NCBI RefSeq assembly: GCF_007097205.2
Contig: NZ_VJYK02000013.1
Coordinates: forward strand, 1-37,791
Direction: 5' to 3'
Source: Streptomyces alkaliterrae
GTDB lineage: Bacteria > Actinomycetota > Actinomycetes > Streptomycetales > Streptomycetaceae
Length of the DNA: 37,791 bases
Part shown: positions 27,398 to 34,403 of the stretch, piece after piece
Layout: each line of letters begins with the position of its first letter
How positions within the stretch are numbered: position 1 is the stretch's first letter
Program-made: the position numbers and the translations under genes
Notes under the pieces: generated by a model
The model's database searches: none
What the model was told of the DNA's origin: nothing
The model's input: the letters and a program-made list of their open reading frames with translations, nothing else

Positions 27398-29404
27398 TCA
27401 GCCGAGGTCGATTCGGACCTCTTCGGCCGCCGGGCGGACGGCTGTCTCCCGCCGGCGGATCACCTCCGCGACGGATTCGACCGTCTTCGCCTCGGCCACC
27501 TCCTCCAGCGTCAGTTCGTATCCGTCGGAGGCCTGGAGGTGCCCGAGCAGCTGGACCGCCTTGAGCGAGTCCCCGCCCAACTCGAAGAAGCGGTCGTGGA
27601 CTCCCACCGCCCCGATGCCGAGGACCCGTCCCCACGCGTCGGCCACCGCCCGCTCAACGGCGTCCCTGGGCGGCATGTACGGCCTAGGGAACCGCTTCTC
27701 GGGCGGGTACTCGCCTGCCAGGTAGGAGATGCGTACCGCCGACCGCCGAAGCTTGCCGCTGGAGGTGCGCCGGATGCCTCCGCGCGGTACGAACACGATC
27801 TCGCTAACCGCCACATCGTGTTGTTCGCCGATCCGCGTCCGGATCGCCTCAGCCGTGCTCCGACGATCCGCCTCGGAGCTCTTGGCAGCAGCTTCGACAG
27901 CCAGCACGAGCCGCTCTTCGGTCCCGTCGTCGACGGAGAAAGCCACACAGTGGCCGCTCCGCAGAGAGCGGGGGTGCGCCCCCTCGACCGTCCTCTCCAG
28001 GTCCTGCGGGTAGTGGTTGCGCCCCCGGATGATGATGAGGTCCTTCAGCCGGCCAGTCACGAAGAGTTCGGCCTCCCTGGTGAACCCGAGGTCGCCTGTG
28101 CGCAGGAAAGGCCCCTCCCCGTCGTCGGTCATGGCGCCGAACGTGGCCGTCGACTCCGCCGCGTCACCCCAGTACCCACCAGCGGTGCTCGGACCGTTCA
28201 CCCAGATCTCGCCCACGATCCCCTGAGGGCACCGCACGCGGGTCTGCGGGTCGACGATCACCACCCGCTGTGCGGGGTCGGCGCTCGTGCCGCACCCGAC
28301 GACGTCACGGACGACGGCCCCCGAGGTAGCTTCGACCACCCGGTTCTGTTCGAGTTCCGCCGCGTCCAGAGCCACAAGGGACACGCCTTCCGTCGGCGCG
28401 GTCACCAGAAGCGTGTTTTCGGCAAGACCGAACGATGGCCTGAACGCCGACTGCCGGAATCCCGCCGGCGCGAAGGCCTCGGCGAACCTGCGCACAGTAT
28501 CCGCGCGTACCGGCTCGGCTCCCGATATGGCGACATGCCAGTTCGACAGGTCCAGCTCGGCGACCTCCTCCGGAACGGCCGCCGCGGCCCGAGCACACAA
28601 GTCGTAGGCGAAGTCCGGAGCCGCGCTCACAAAGGAGCCGTAGTCGGACATGGCCTGGACCCACCGCAACGGGTCACGGATGAAGGACAAGGGAGCGAGC
28701 AGCCGGGTGCGCCCACCGCAGTAGAGGGCCATGAGAAGACCACCGATGAGCCCCATGTCGTGGTATGGCGGCAGCCAGAAGACTCCGTCCATCCTGCCGG
28801 CGATGCCGTACGCGTCACAGCCCGCACGCAGGTTGTGCAGCAGATTGCCGTGCGAGAGCATGACGCCCTTCGGACGGCCGGTCGAGCCGGACGTGTACTG
28901 CAGCACGGCGATGTCGTCCGAGGACATGTCGGGCAGCACATGGCGGGCCGCGTCCGCGGTGTCCCACTCGGCGGAATTGATCCACTCCAGGTGGCCCGTC
29001 ACCGCCCCCTGAGTGGCCTCCGCCGCCTCGCCGTCAGCCAGGACGCAACAGGGGCGAGCATCCTGCATGATCGCGCGCACCCGCTCCACACCCCGGCTCA
29101 GCCGGGTCTTCTCCGGCGGGTAGGCGGGGACGGCGACCACCCCCGCGAGCATGCAGGCGTAGACACCGACGACGTAGTCGAGGCCAGGCTGGTTCAGCAC
29201 CAGGACACGGTCGCCGCGCAGCGCCACCGACTGGATTTGAGCCGCCAAAGCTCGTGCGCGCAGCAGGAGTTCACTGTTGGTCAGTGACTGCGCGCGTGTG
29301 GCGCGCCTCCCGGAGAACGCGTCCAGGAAAGTGTAGGTGACCCCCAACGGGTCGCCCTCGGCGCGCTCGTACAGTAGCTCGTTCACGCTTCTCTGCGGTA
29401 TCAC
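27398..29404 (-). CDS. Fatty acyl-AMP ligase fused to acyl carrier protein (FAAL-ACP), lipid starter enzyme
   Basis: A 668-residue protein. The adenylating part has YTSGSTGRPKG (170-180), PPYHDMGLIGG (212-222), a SFGLAENTL segment and LRTGDLGF, all typical of the FAAL branch that makes acyl-adenylates and passes them to a carrier protein rather than CoA. The C-terminal ACP has FFELGGDSLKAVQ with the phosphopantetheine Ser613. The protein ends RPAAEEVRIDLG, a charged tail that could serve as the short linear motif bound by the TubC docking domain of the NRPS at 21560-26077. Role: activates a free fatty acid and starts the lipopeptide. The start is GTG, with GGAG 5 nt upstream. It lies between the MbtH gene and the QDD gene on the same strand. 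The chain length accepted cannot be read from sequence. Confidence 0.95.
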   Translation of the reverse strand: MIPQRSVNELLYERAEGDPLGVTYTFLDAFSGRRATRAQSLTNSELLLRARALAAQIQSVALRGDRVLVLNQPGLDYVVGVYACMLAGVVAVPAYPPEKTRLSRGVERVRAIMQDARPCCVLADGEAAEATQGAVTGHLEWINSAEWDTADAARHVLPDMSSDDIAVLQYTSGSTGRPKGVMLSHGNLLHNLRAGCDAYGIAGRMDGVFWLPPYHDMGLIGGLLMALYCGGRTRLLAPLSFIRDPLRWVQAMSDYGSFVSAAPDFAYDLCARAAAAVPEEVAELDLSNWHVAISGAEPVRADTVRRFAEAFAPAGFRQSAFRPSFGLAENTLLVTAPTEGVSLVALDAAELEQNRVVEATSGAVVRDVVGCGTSADPAQRVVIVDPQTRVRCPQGIVGEIWVNGPSTAGGYWGDAAESTATFGAMTDDGEGPFLRTGDLGFTREAELFVTGRLKDLIIIRGRNHYPQDLERTVEGAHPRSLRSGHCVAFSVDDGTEERLVLAVEAAAKSSEADRRSTAEAIRTRIGEQHDVAVSEIVFVPRGGIRRTSSGKLRRSAVRISYLAGEYPPEKRFPRPYMPPRDAVERAVADAWGRVLGIGAVGVHDRFFELGGDSLKAVQLLGHLQASDGYELTLEEVAEAKTVESVAEVIRRRETAVRPAAEEVRIDLG

Positions 29405-29543
29405 GATGGCTCCGAATACCTCTCTTGTGAGTACGTGGCCCGCACTGTCGCGTTCCAGGCCGGTGTCAGCGACTCCCGCGTCGGTGGACGGTCCGCCAGG
29501 CCGCTCGGCCCTGCTGAACGGTCGCTCTCACGAAGGGGACGGG

Positions 29544-29726
29544 CTAACGAAGGCTGCGTGGGCGCATGTCTGTCCACAGCTCTTCTATCCGGCTCAGACA
29601 CTCCGCCTTGGTGCCGGAGAATCCCACCGCGCTCCAGCCCTCGGGAAGCGACCTGTCGGCAAGCCAGATGGAATACTGCTCTTCCAGGTTGACGACGACG
29701 TCGAAAATATCCCGCAGCTCACCCAT
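29544..29726 (-). CDS. MbtH-like protein
   Basis: A 60-residue MbtH-family protein (61 codons with stop), the small partner that binds adenylation domains and keeps many actinobacterial ones soluble and active. The signature NLEEQYSIW, then [24 protein letters not shown] is complete to the C-terminus. A longer ORF extends upstream to 29810 but adds a Cys-rich stretch foreign to the family. ATG 29726 gives the usual length and has AAAGGG 8 nt upstream, so I chose it. The Pro that normally follows the invariant Trp (WP) is Leu here. It is the first gene of the minus-strand biosynthetic run and probably serves the four adenylation domains downstream. Confidence 0.93.
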   Translation of the reverse strand: MGELRDIFDVVVNLEEQYSIWLADRSLPEGWSAVGFSGTKAECLSRIEELWTDMRPRSLR

Positions 29727-30258
29727 TCCACAGACCCTTTCCACTGCTACAAGATATCCGGGGGAAAAGCAGTCGCCGCAGCAGCTCCCTCCGCACACCC
29801 GATGATTCACTTACAAGCAGAGAGCATCTCACCTTGCGGCACCAGCGGAGCGAGCGCCTCGCCCCCTGCCGCCTTGGGTGACCTGAACCCTACCCCGTCG
29901 AAAGTCAATGTCAACCGAAAGTGCATCCACTGGATGGCGAGATTGCGTCATGACTCAATTGCGACAGAACTAGCCCTGCTAACCTCGGAGAACGGAAGCT
30001 AACCTTCAGGGAATCGCCTGGCCAGGTCTGCGCGTCAGGAAGCCGGCCGACCGCTCACGCCCCTACCCACCGGCCGCGGCAGCCCACCCTTCGGCGCCGG
30101 AAGAACACGGACGCCGAGCGGAGCCGAGCCCCGCCTGCCGGCCCTGCCGTCGCATTGACGGTGCGACCGCCCAACCACGCCGGCCGTCGGGAACCGGGCC
30201 TGACCAGCACAGAACGCACGCATCCGAAAGAAGCCGCCGACGCCTGCGAGGTTCCCAC
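29727..30258. other. Divergent intergenic region (532 bp)
   Basis: This separates the minus-strand biosynthetic run from plus-strand genes. It contains the candidate minus-strand promoter at 29887-29914. A weak plus-strand possibility is TTGCGA near 29960 with TAACCT 15 nt on. Local AT content around 29900-29990 is higher than in the flanking genes, as expected of a regulatory region. I see no other gene, repeat or RNA in it. Confidence 0.5.
29887..29914 (-). promoter_or_regulatory. Candidate sigma70-type promoter for the biosynthetic operon
   Basis: On the minus strand, TTGACA (29914-29909) is followed after 16 nt by TAGGGT (29892-29887). It is the best promoter-like match I found upstream of the MbtH gene. 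Transcription would begin near 29880 and leave a leader of about 155 nt before the ATG at 29726. Not experimentally supported; other promoters may exist between 29727 and 30258. Confidence 0.45.
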
Positions 30259-30573
30259 ATGTTTGCCGCCTGGTTCCGACACAGGCATGTCGGCAAGGAG
30301 CCTGGGACGACCCTGCCGGCCGGGACAGTCTGTGACATTCTGTGGGCAACCGCACGCGCGGAGGACCGGCTCGAACACATCAGAGTCAAGCAGGGGCCCG
30401 GTTATCTCGATCTGGTTCTCCTGCACAGCACGGAGACACCGGACGAGGCGCTGAGGGCAGCGCAGCGACTGTGCGCGCGCGCATACGCCACCGCGCCCTT
30501 CTTGTCCGACTGGGAAGCACGAAGCATGCAAATGCTGGACATCCCGGACCCTCGAAATCCCCCATCTCACTGA
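30259..30573 (+). CDS. Small protein of unknown function, 104 aa
   Basis: Begins at ATG with GAGG 7 nt upstream and encodes 104 residues. The central part (CDILWATARAEDRLEHIRV, then PGYLDLVLLHS, then DEALRAAQRLCARA, then APFLSDW) has the alternating strand/helix pattern of a compact alpha/beta domain. It is reminiscent of short uncharacterised proteins common in streptomycetes, though I cannot name a family. It has no signal peptide, membrane helix or metal-binding motif. It is divergent from the MbtH gene and precedes the 9-codon ORF and the IS remnant. Codon third positions are GC-rich and the frame is uninterrupted, supporting a real gene. Function unknown. Confidence 0.6.
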   Translation: MFAAWFRHRHVGKEPGTTLPAGTVCDILWATARAEDRLEHIRVKQGPGYLDLVLLHSTETPDEALRAAQRLCARAYATAPFLSDWEARSMQMLDIPDPRNPPSH

Positions 30574-30629
30574 ATGCTTCACCTACCCTCGAAGCGGAAT
30601 CATTCCTGCCAGTTGAAGGAGATAACGGC

Positions 30630-30659
30630 ATGGCCGCGTATCGCAAAGTCCTTTCTTAA
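30630..30659 (+). CDS. Candidate leader peptide, 9 codons, with a very strong ribosome binding site
   Basis: Reads MAAYRKVLS then TAA. It is preceded by GAAGGAGAT, near-perfect complementarity to the 16S tail, with 8 nt to the ATG. Such a good site before so short a frame suggests either a translated leader peptide or the surviving start of a gene lost when the adjacent IS arrived. The IS begins only 69 nt after the stop. Too short to be sure it is translated. Confidence 0.3.
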   Translation: MAAYRKVLS

Positions 30660-30728
30660 AGAAGGTTGCAATATTAGGGGCAAATTCGGGTTGCGGCGAC
30701 CGGAAACACCCAGCTAGCATCTCGACTA

Positions 30729-30744
30729 AAGGTTGTCTCGTAAG
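30729..30744 (+). repeat. Left inverted repeat of the IS
   Basis: A 16-bp terminal repeat paired with 31556-31571. Its outer flank is CTA. Confidence 0.6.
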
Positions 30745-30747
30745 GGG

Positions 30748-31553
30748 TCAGCTGTGGGCGAGGTTGTACATGTGGGCGATGCCGGTGGCGGTCCAGTAGA
30801 CGCCGCTCCCGCGGCGGCGGCTGTCGCAGAGGATCTTCCGCGTCTTCATCCGGGCGAAGACGTGCTCAACGCGGGCTCACACGCGACGGTGGGAGGCGTT
30901 GCGCTCCTCCTTCCATTGCGGAAGGTGCTCCTGTCCGGCCCGGCGACGGTGGTGCGGGATGATCGCACCGATGCCCTGGTAGTCGCCGCCGGCCACCACC
31001 ATCGCCGCTCCGCAGGCAGCTTCGGCACCCGAGGCGTGGAAGGCGATGCAGTCGTTTCGGTTATCCGGCAACGGGTCGCCGACCGTGAATACCAGACGGG
31101 TGTCCGCCTGGATGACGACCTGGAGGTTCGTCGAGTAGCGGCAGTTCTTCGACGGCGCTGCCACCGTGCGGTCGCGCGTGGGCACCAGAGCGCCGCCCAC
31201 AATCAGTACCTCGTCTCGTTTCGGGCGCCGCCACAGGAGCTGGAGCACGAGCCAGGGCGCGTGACGGTCGATGATCCGGCCGACTGCGGCCACGAGATGC
31301 CGAACAGCGGCGCGAGCTGCCGCACGGTGAGGTTGGTGCGGTAGTACACCGCAACCAGCACCACCCGGCCTGCCAGCGATAGAGACCACAGCCTTCCCGT
31401 TCGGCTCTCGACCAGCTCAGCCCCGCCAGCCTTCTCCACCGCTGTCGCCAGCCTCCGGAAACGGCCCGGCGCCAGCCCTATGAACACCTCGATCACGTCA
31501 CGACGTTTCGCACTCAACACCTGCACGACCAGCCCAACGCGCACCAGCCCCAA
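30748..31553 (-). pseudogene. Broken IS5-type DDE transposase
   Basis: Three pieces in two frames rebuild one transposase. The N-terminal DNA-binding part contains LTVRQLAPLFGIS (frame of 31553-31203). After a frameshift near 31280-31300 the catalytic core continues (GGALVPTRDR, SKNCRYSTNLQVV, NRNDCIAFHASG, PQWKEERNASHRRV). After an in-frame TGA near 30882 comes ARVEHVFARMKTRKIL to a stop at 30748. Where active relatives have DGTLVPTRD and ADGGYRG, this copy has GGALVPTRD and AGGDYQG, so catalytic aspartates are also lost. It is dead and probably old. The TTG start at 31553 is tentative. Confidence 0.85.
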
Positions 31554-31555
31554 CA

Positions 31556-31571
31556 GTTTCGAGAAAATCTT
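31556..31571 (-). repeat. Right inverted repeat of the IS
   Basis: Matches the left repeat at 12 of 16 positions when read inward. Its outer flank is CTA. Confidence 0.6.
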
Positions 31572-31574
31572 CTA

Positions 31575-31708
31575 GTTGGTCACTGCACCGGTTACCGAAC
31601 ATCACTTCAAGAAGCCCCATGGAGCACAGATCTGTTGGGCTTGGCCCCACGGGTACGTGGGTAGTGCCTTCGGATTCCCGATCGCACCAGGAGAGACGAG
31701 GAGCTCAC
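31575..31708 (+). promoter_or_regulatory. Leader of the ABC exporter operon with a small perfect hairpin
   Basis: This 134-bp stretch lies between the IS and the ATPase start. It contains a 6-bp perfect palindrome CCCACG-GGTA-CGTGGG at 31646-31661, which could be an operator half-site pair or an mRNA hairpin. The Shine-Dalgarno GAGGAG ends 5 nt before the GTG at 31709. No convincing -35/-10 pair is visible, so the native promoter may have been displaced by the IS. Confidence 0.35.
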
Positions 31709-32719
31709 GTGCCACTCATCGAGGTTCGGGACCTCGTGAAAGAGTTTCAGCGGCCACGCCAGAAGGCTGGCAGGTTTTCCGCTCTCAGAACACTCGTCTC
31801 ACGAGAATACGATGTGGTGCGTGCCGTCGACGGCATCAGTTTCAGCGTCGATGCCGGTGAGGTCGTGGGCTACATCGGCCCCAACGGTGCGGGCAAGAGC
31901 ACAACCATCAAGCTACTGACGGGAGTTCTCGAGCCGACCTCCGGCAGCGTCCGCGTCGCCGGCTCCGCCCCTTCCCGCAACCGGCGCGAGAATGCCCAGC
32001 GCATCGGTGCGGTCTTCGGGCAGCGCAGTCAACTGTGGTGGGATCTGCCCCTTGTGGAGTCGATGAAGCTCCTGGCAGCGCTCTATGACATCGACCCAAA
32101 GGCGTACCGCACCCAACTGGCTTATCTCGACCAGGTGCTGGGACTCGAAGACATTCTTCCCACGCCTGTCCGCCAACTCAGCCTGGGCCAGCGCATGCGG
32201 GGCGATCTTGCCGCCGCCTTCCTCCACCAGCCCTCCGTCCTCTACCTGGACGAGCCCACCATCGGTCTCGATGTGCACGCCAAGGACCGCGTCTGCGCTT
32301 TCATCGAGCAGGTCAGCCAAGAACGGCGCGCCACCATCGTTCTGACCACGCACGACCTGGCCGACATCGAGCGCCTCTGTGACCGAGTGATCCTCATCGA
32401 CCGCGGCAGCGTGGCCTTCGATGGCCCCGTAAAAAAGCTCAAGGCCAGCTACGCCCCCGAGCGCGTCCTCAAGGTGCGCTACGAACCCGACGGACAAGCA
32501 CCTCAGTTGACGGTAGGTCAGAACATCGCCTCGGGAACAGTCCTCGTCGCCGCACCGGGGGAAGTGTCCCTGAGGCTCCCGCCCACCGCGTCGGCCGTGC
32601 CGACCGCGCTGTCGGAGATCGGAACACTCGGGAACATCGTCGATCTGTCCATCGAGGAGACCAGCCTCGAGGAAGTGATCAAACAGGTGTACCCCGCGAG
32701 GAGGGCGGCCGCCCAATGA
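31709..32719 (+). CDS. ABC-2 type transporter ATP-binding protein
   Basis: A 336-residue nucleotide-binding subunit. Walker A is GPNGAGKS (57-64), the Q-loop is FGQ (103-105), the signature LSLGQ (157-161), Walker B VLYLDEP (177-183) with GLD following, and the switch His lies in LTTHDLADIE. A C-terminal extension of about 90 residues after the core is typical of ABC-2 drug or polysaccharide exporters. I chose GTG 31709 (MPLIEVRDLVKEF) over the longer upstream frame because it has GAGGAG and matches the normal N-terminus. It overlaps the permease start as ATGA, so ATPase and permease are translationally coupled. Together with the two following genes it forms an exporter, presumably for the lipopeptide, giving secretion and self-resistance. 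Confidence 0.93.
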   Translation: MPLIEVRDLVKEFQRPRQKAGRFSALRTLVSREYDVVRAVDGISFSVDAGEVVGYIGPNGAGKSTTIKLLTGVLEPTSGSVRVAGSAPSRNRRENAQRIGAVFGQRSQLWWDLPLVESMKLLAALYDIDPKAYRTQLAYLDQVLGLEDILPTPVRQLSLGQRMRGDLAAAFLHQPSVLYLDEPTIGLDVHAKDRVCAFIEQVSQERRATIVLTTHDLADIERLCDRVILIDRGSVAFDGPVKKLKASYAPERVLKVRYEPDGQAPQLTVGQNIASGTVLVAAPGEVSLRLPPTASAVPTALSEIGTLGNIVDLSIEETSLEEVIKQVYPARRAAAQ

Positions 32720-33507
32720 ACCCCTGCAGTGTCTATCGGCCCATCATCACCTGCAGAGTCAGAGAAGCTCTGGTCTTCCGCGCGAACTCAATCACGCTGG
32801 GCGCGGGCGCGCTCGTGCAGATATTCTTGGTCAACGCCGTCTGGACCGCCGCTCATCGGTCGGGAACGTTCGAGCAGCCGCTGGACCCGCTCCTGGTCTA
32901 CGTGACGCTGGCCGGCCTCCACGCCTGGCTGCTGTCGGGTTCGGTCCTGCCCTACGTACAGCGGCAGGTCAATCGGGGCGCCCACATCTTCGAGATACTC
33001 CGGCCCTCCGGCTATCTCTCTCAGGTAACAGCCCACCAGCTCGGTCTCATCGCGGGAGCGCTGCTCTTCATCGTTCCAGCGCTCCCGATCGCCCTGCTCG
33101 TCGGTTCCCTGAGCCCGCCGCACACGGTCTCGTCGGGCCTGCTATACGTCGTCAGCCTGACGCTGGGGCTGGGTATCCACGTCCTTCTCTGTGTCCTCGT
33201 GAGCCTGAGCGCTTTCTGGACCTTGCAGATCGACGGGCTCACCCTCCTCTACCGCATCATCAGCCAGTTCTTCGCCGGCACCTTCGCACCGCTCTCCCTC
33301 TTCCCCGGCTGGCTTGCAGCGATAGCCGAGTTGCTCCCGTTCCAGGCGACGACATACCTGCCCATCACCGTGTACCTCGGTGAGGTCAGCGGAACGGACG
33401 CCCTGTGGGCTATCGCCCACCAACTGCTCTGGCTGGCGGCACTGACGCTGGCCGCCATCGCAGTCTGGCGCAGGGCTCAGCGGAGGGTGGTGGTCCAGGG
33501 TGGTTAA
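32716..33507 (+). CDS. ABC-2 type transporter permease, subunit 1
   Basis: A 263-residue integral membrane protein with about six hydrophobic segments (for example ALVQIFLVNAVW, LGLIAGALLFIVPALPIALL, LLYVVSLTLGLGIHVLLCVLV, and a C-terminal LLWLAALTLAAIAVW). Features fit the paired ABC-2 permeases of the DUF990 kind: an amphipathic N-terminus (CRVREALVFRANS), the HIFEILRPSGYL cytoplasmic loop after the first pair of helices, and the PFQATTYLP loop late in the protein. The start overlaps the ATPase stop (ATGA), and the end overlaps the next permease by 8 nt. It forms the membrane channel with the second permease. Confidence 0.9.
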   Translation: MNPCSVYRPIITCRVREALVFRANSITLGAGALVQIFLVNAVWTAAHRSGTFEQPLDPLLVYVTLAGLHAWLLSGSVLPYVQRQVNRGAHIFEILRPSGYLSQVTAHQLGLIAGALLFIVPALPIALLVGSLSPPHTVSSGLLYVVSLTLGLGIHVLLCVLVSLSAFWTLQIDGLTLLYRIISQFFAGTFAPLSLFPGWLAAIAELLPFQATTYLPITVYLGEVSGTDALWAIAHQLLWLAALTLAAIAVWRRAQRRVVVQGG

Positions 33508-34318
33508 CCGAAGCCGGTTCATACGTACGGTACGAACGGCCTGGATACTCGAACGTGCTGCCATCCGCGCACAGATGCAGTACAAAACCAACTTCATTTC
33601 GATGACGCTGCTGGGGGTCATCTACCAGGCCAGCGCCTTCTCCTTCGTAGCCATCGTCATGTACAACTCCGGCGTGATCGACGGATGGGTGTTCGAGGAG
33701 ATCTGCTTTCTCTACGGGTTGCGGCTGCTCGCCCACGCACTCTCCGTTCTGCCGCTCAGTCATTTGTGGACACTCGACTCCATGGTTCGGGAGGCGGAGT
33801 TCGACCGCTATCTCCTGCGGCCGATGAGTCCCTTCCTCCAGTTCCTTACGAGCAAATTTCAGATGAACGCCGCAGGCGACCTGCTGGTCGCCGTGATCGT
33901 CCTCGGCTACGCATTCCCCCGGGTCGACATCGATTTCAATCCGGCCACCGTCGCCTACCTCACGGCAAGCGTCGCGGGCGGCGCCCTGATTGAAGCATCC
34001 ATCCAGGTGTCCGTAGCATCTCTCGTGTTTCGAACCCTCAACACTATGTCGTTCAGAATTTTTACCGATACAATTTTCAACCTTACCGGAAGCTACCCCT
34101 TAACGATCTTCTCCGGTTTCACCCAGTCTCTCCTCATAGCCATTCCAGTATCTTTCGTTGCTTACTTTCCTGCAGTAGTCACCCTGGGCAAGGAGGGCGA
34201 GCTGAACGTGCCCCACTGGGTCGCATTTCTCACTTTCCCCATCGGTCTTCTCCTGCTCCTGGGCGCCGCCGTGACATGGAAATCACAGATGCGCCACTAC
34301 CAGAGTTCCGGTCACTAA
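33500..34318 (+). CDS. ABC-2 type transporter permease, subunit 2 (contains a TTA codon)
   Basis: A 272-residue integral membrane partner of the preceding permease, related to it in layout: N-terminal ERAAIRAQMQYKTNFIS before the first helix, a FDRYLLRPMSPFLQFL loop equivalent to HIFEILRP, and hydrophobic segments up to a final FPIGLLLLLGAAVTW. The GTG start lies inside the end of the previous gene. Codon 201 is TTA (34100-34102), in an unusually AT-rich stretch (about 34050-34160) with several codons rare for such a genome. In streptomycetes TTA codons need the bldA tRNA, so export could be tied to development. Function by context: product efflux. Confidence 0.9.
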   Translation: MVNRSRFIRTVRTAWILERAAIRAQMQYKTNFISMTLLGVIYQASAFSFVAIVMYNSGVIDGWVFEEICFLYGLRLLAHALSVLPLSHLWTLDSMVREAEFDRYLLRPMSPFLQFLTSKFQMNAAGDLLVAVIVLGYAFPRVDIDFNPATVAYLTASVAGGALIEASIQVSVASLVFRTLNTMSFRIFTDTIFNLTGSYPLTIFSGFTQSLLIAIPVSFVAYFPAVVTLGKEGELNVPHWVAFLTFPIGLLLLLGAAVTWKSQMRHYQSSGH

Positions 34319-34403
34319 CCGAAGTCTAATGGCACATCGCCGCGATTAAACGGGGGTCGCCGCATACCGTGAATGCCTCTACTCTTACCAATGGAGTGGT
34401 CAG

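Larger units (their letters stand above)
30729..31571 (-). mobile_element. Degenerate IS5-family insertion sequence (843 bp)
   Basis: Ends are imperfect 16-bp inverted repeats: AAGGTTGTCTCGTAAG at the left and AAGATTTTCTCGAAAC read inward from the right, 12 of 16 identical. CTA occurs directly outside both ends (30726-30728 and 31572-31574), as expected of a 3-bp target duplication in this family. The single transposase frame inside is broken. The element separates the small genes from the ABC exporter operon. The size fits IS5-type elements. Confidence 0.75.

Noticed and set aside
26038-27564. 508-codon plus-strand frame across the QDD gene
   Set aside because: It is antisense to the QDD gene, whose paralog confirms that the minus frame is the real one.
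29727-29810. N-terminal extension of the MbtH gene to 29810
   Set aside because: It adds a Cys-rich segment absent from the family. The internal ATG has a proper ribosome site and gives the usual length.
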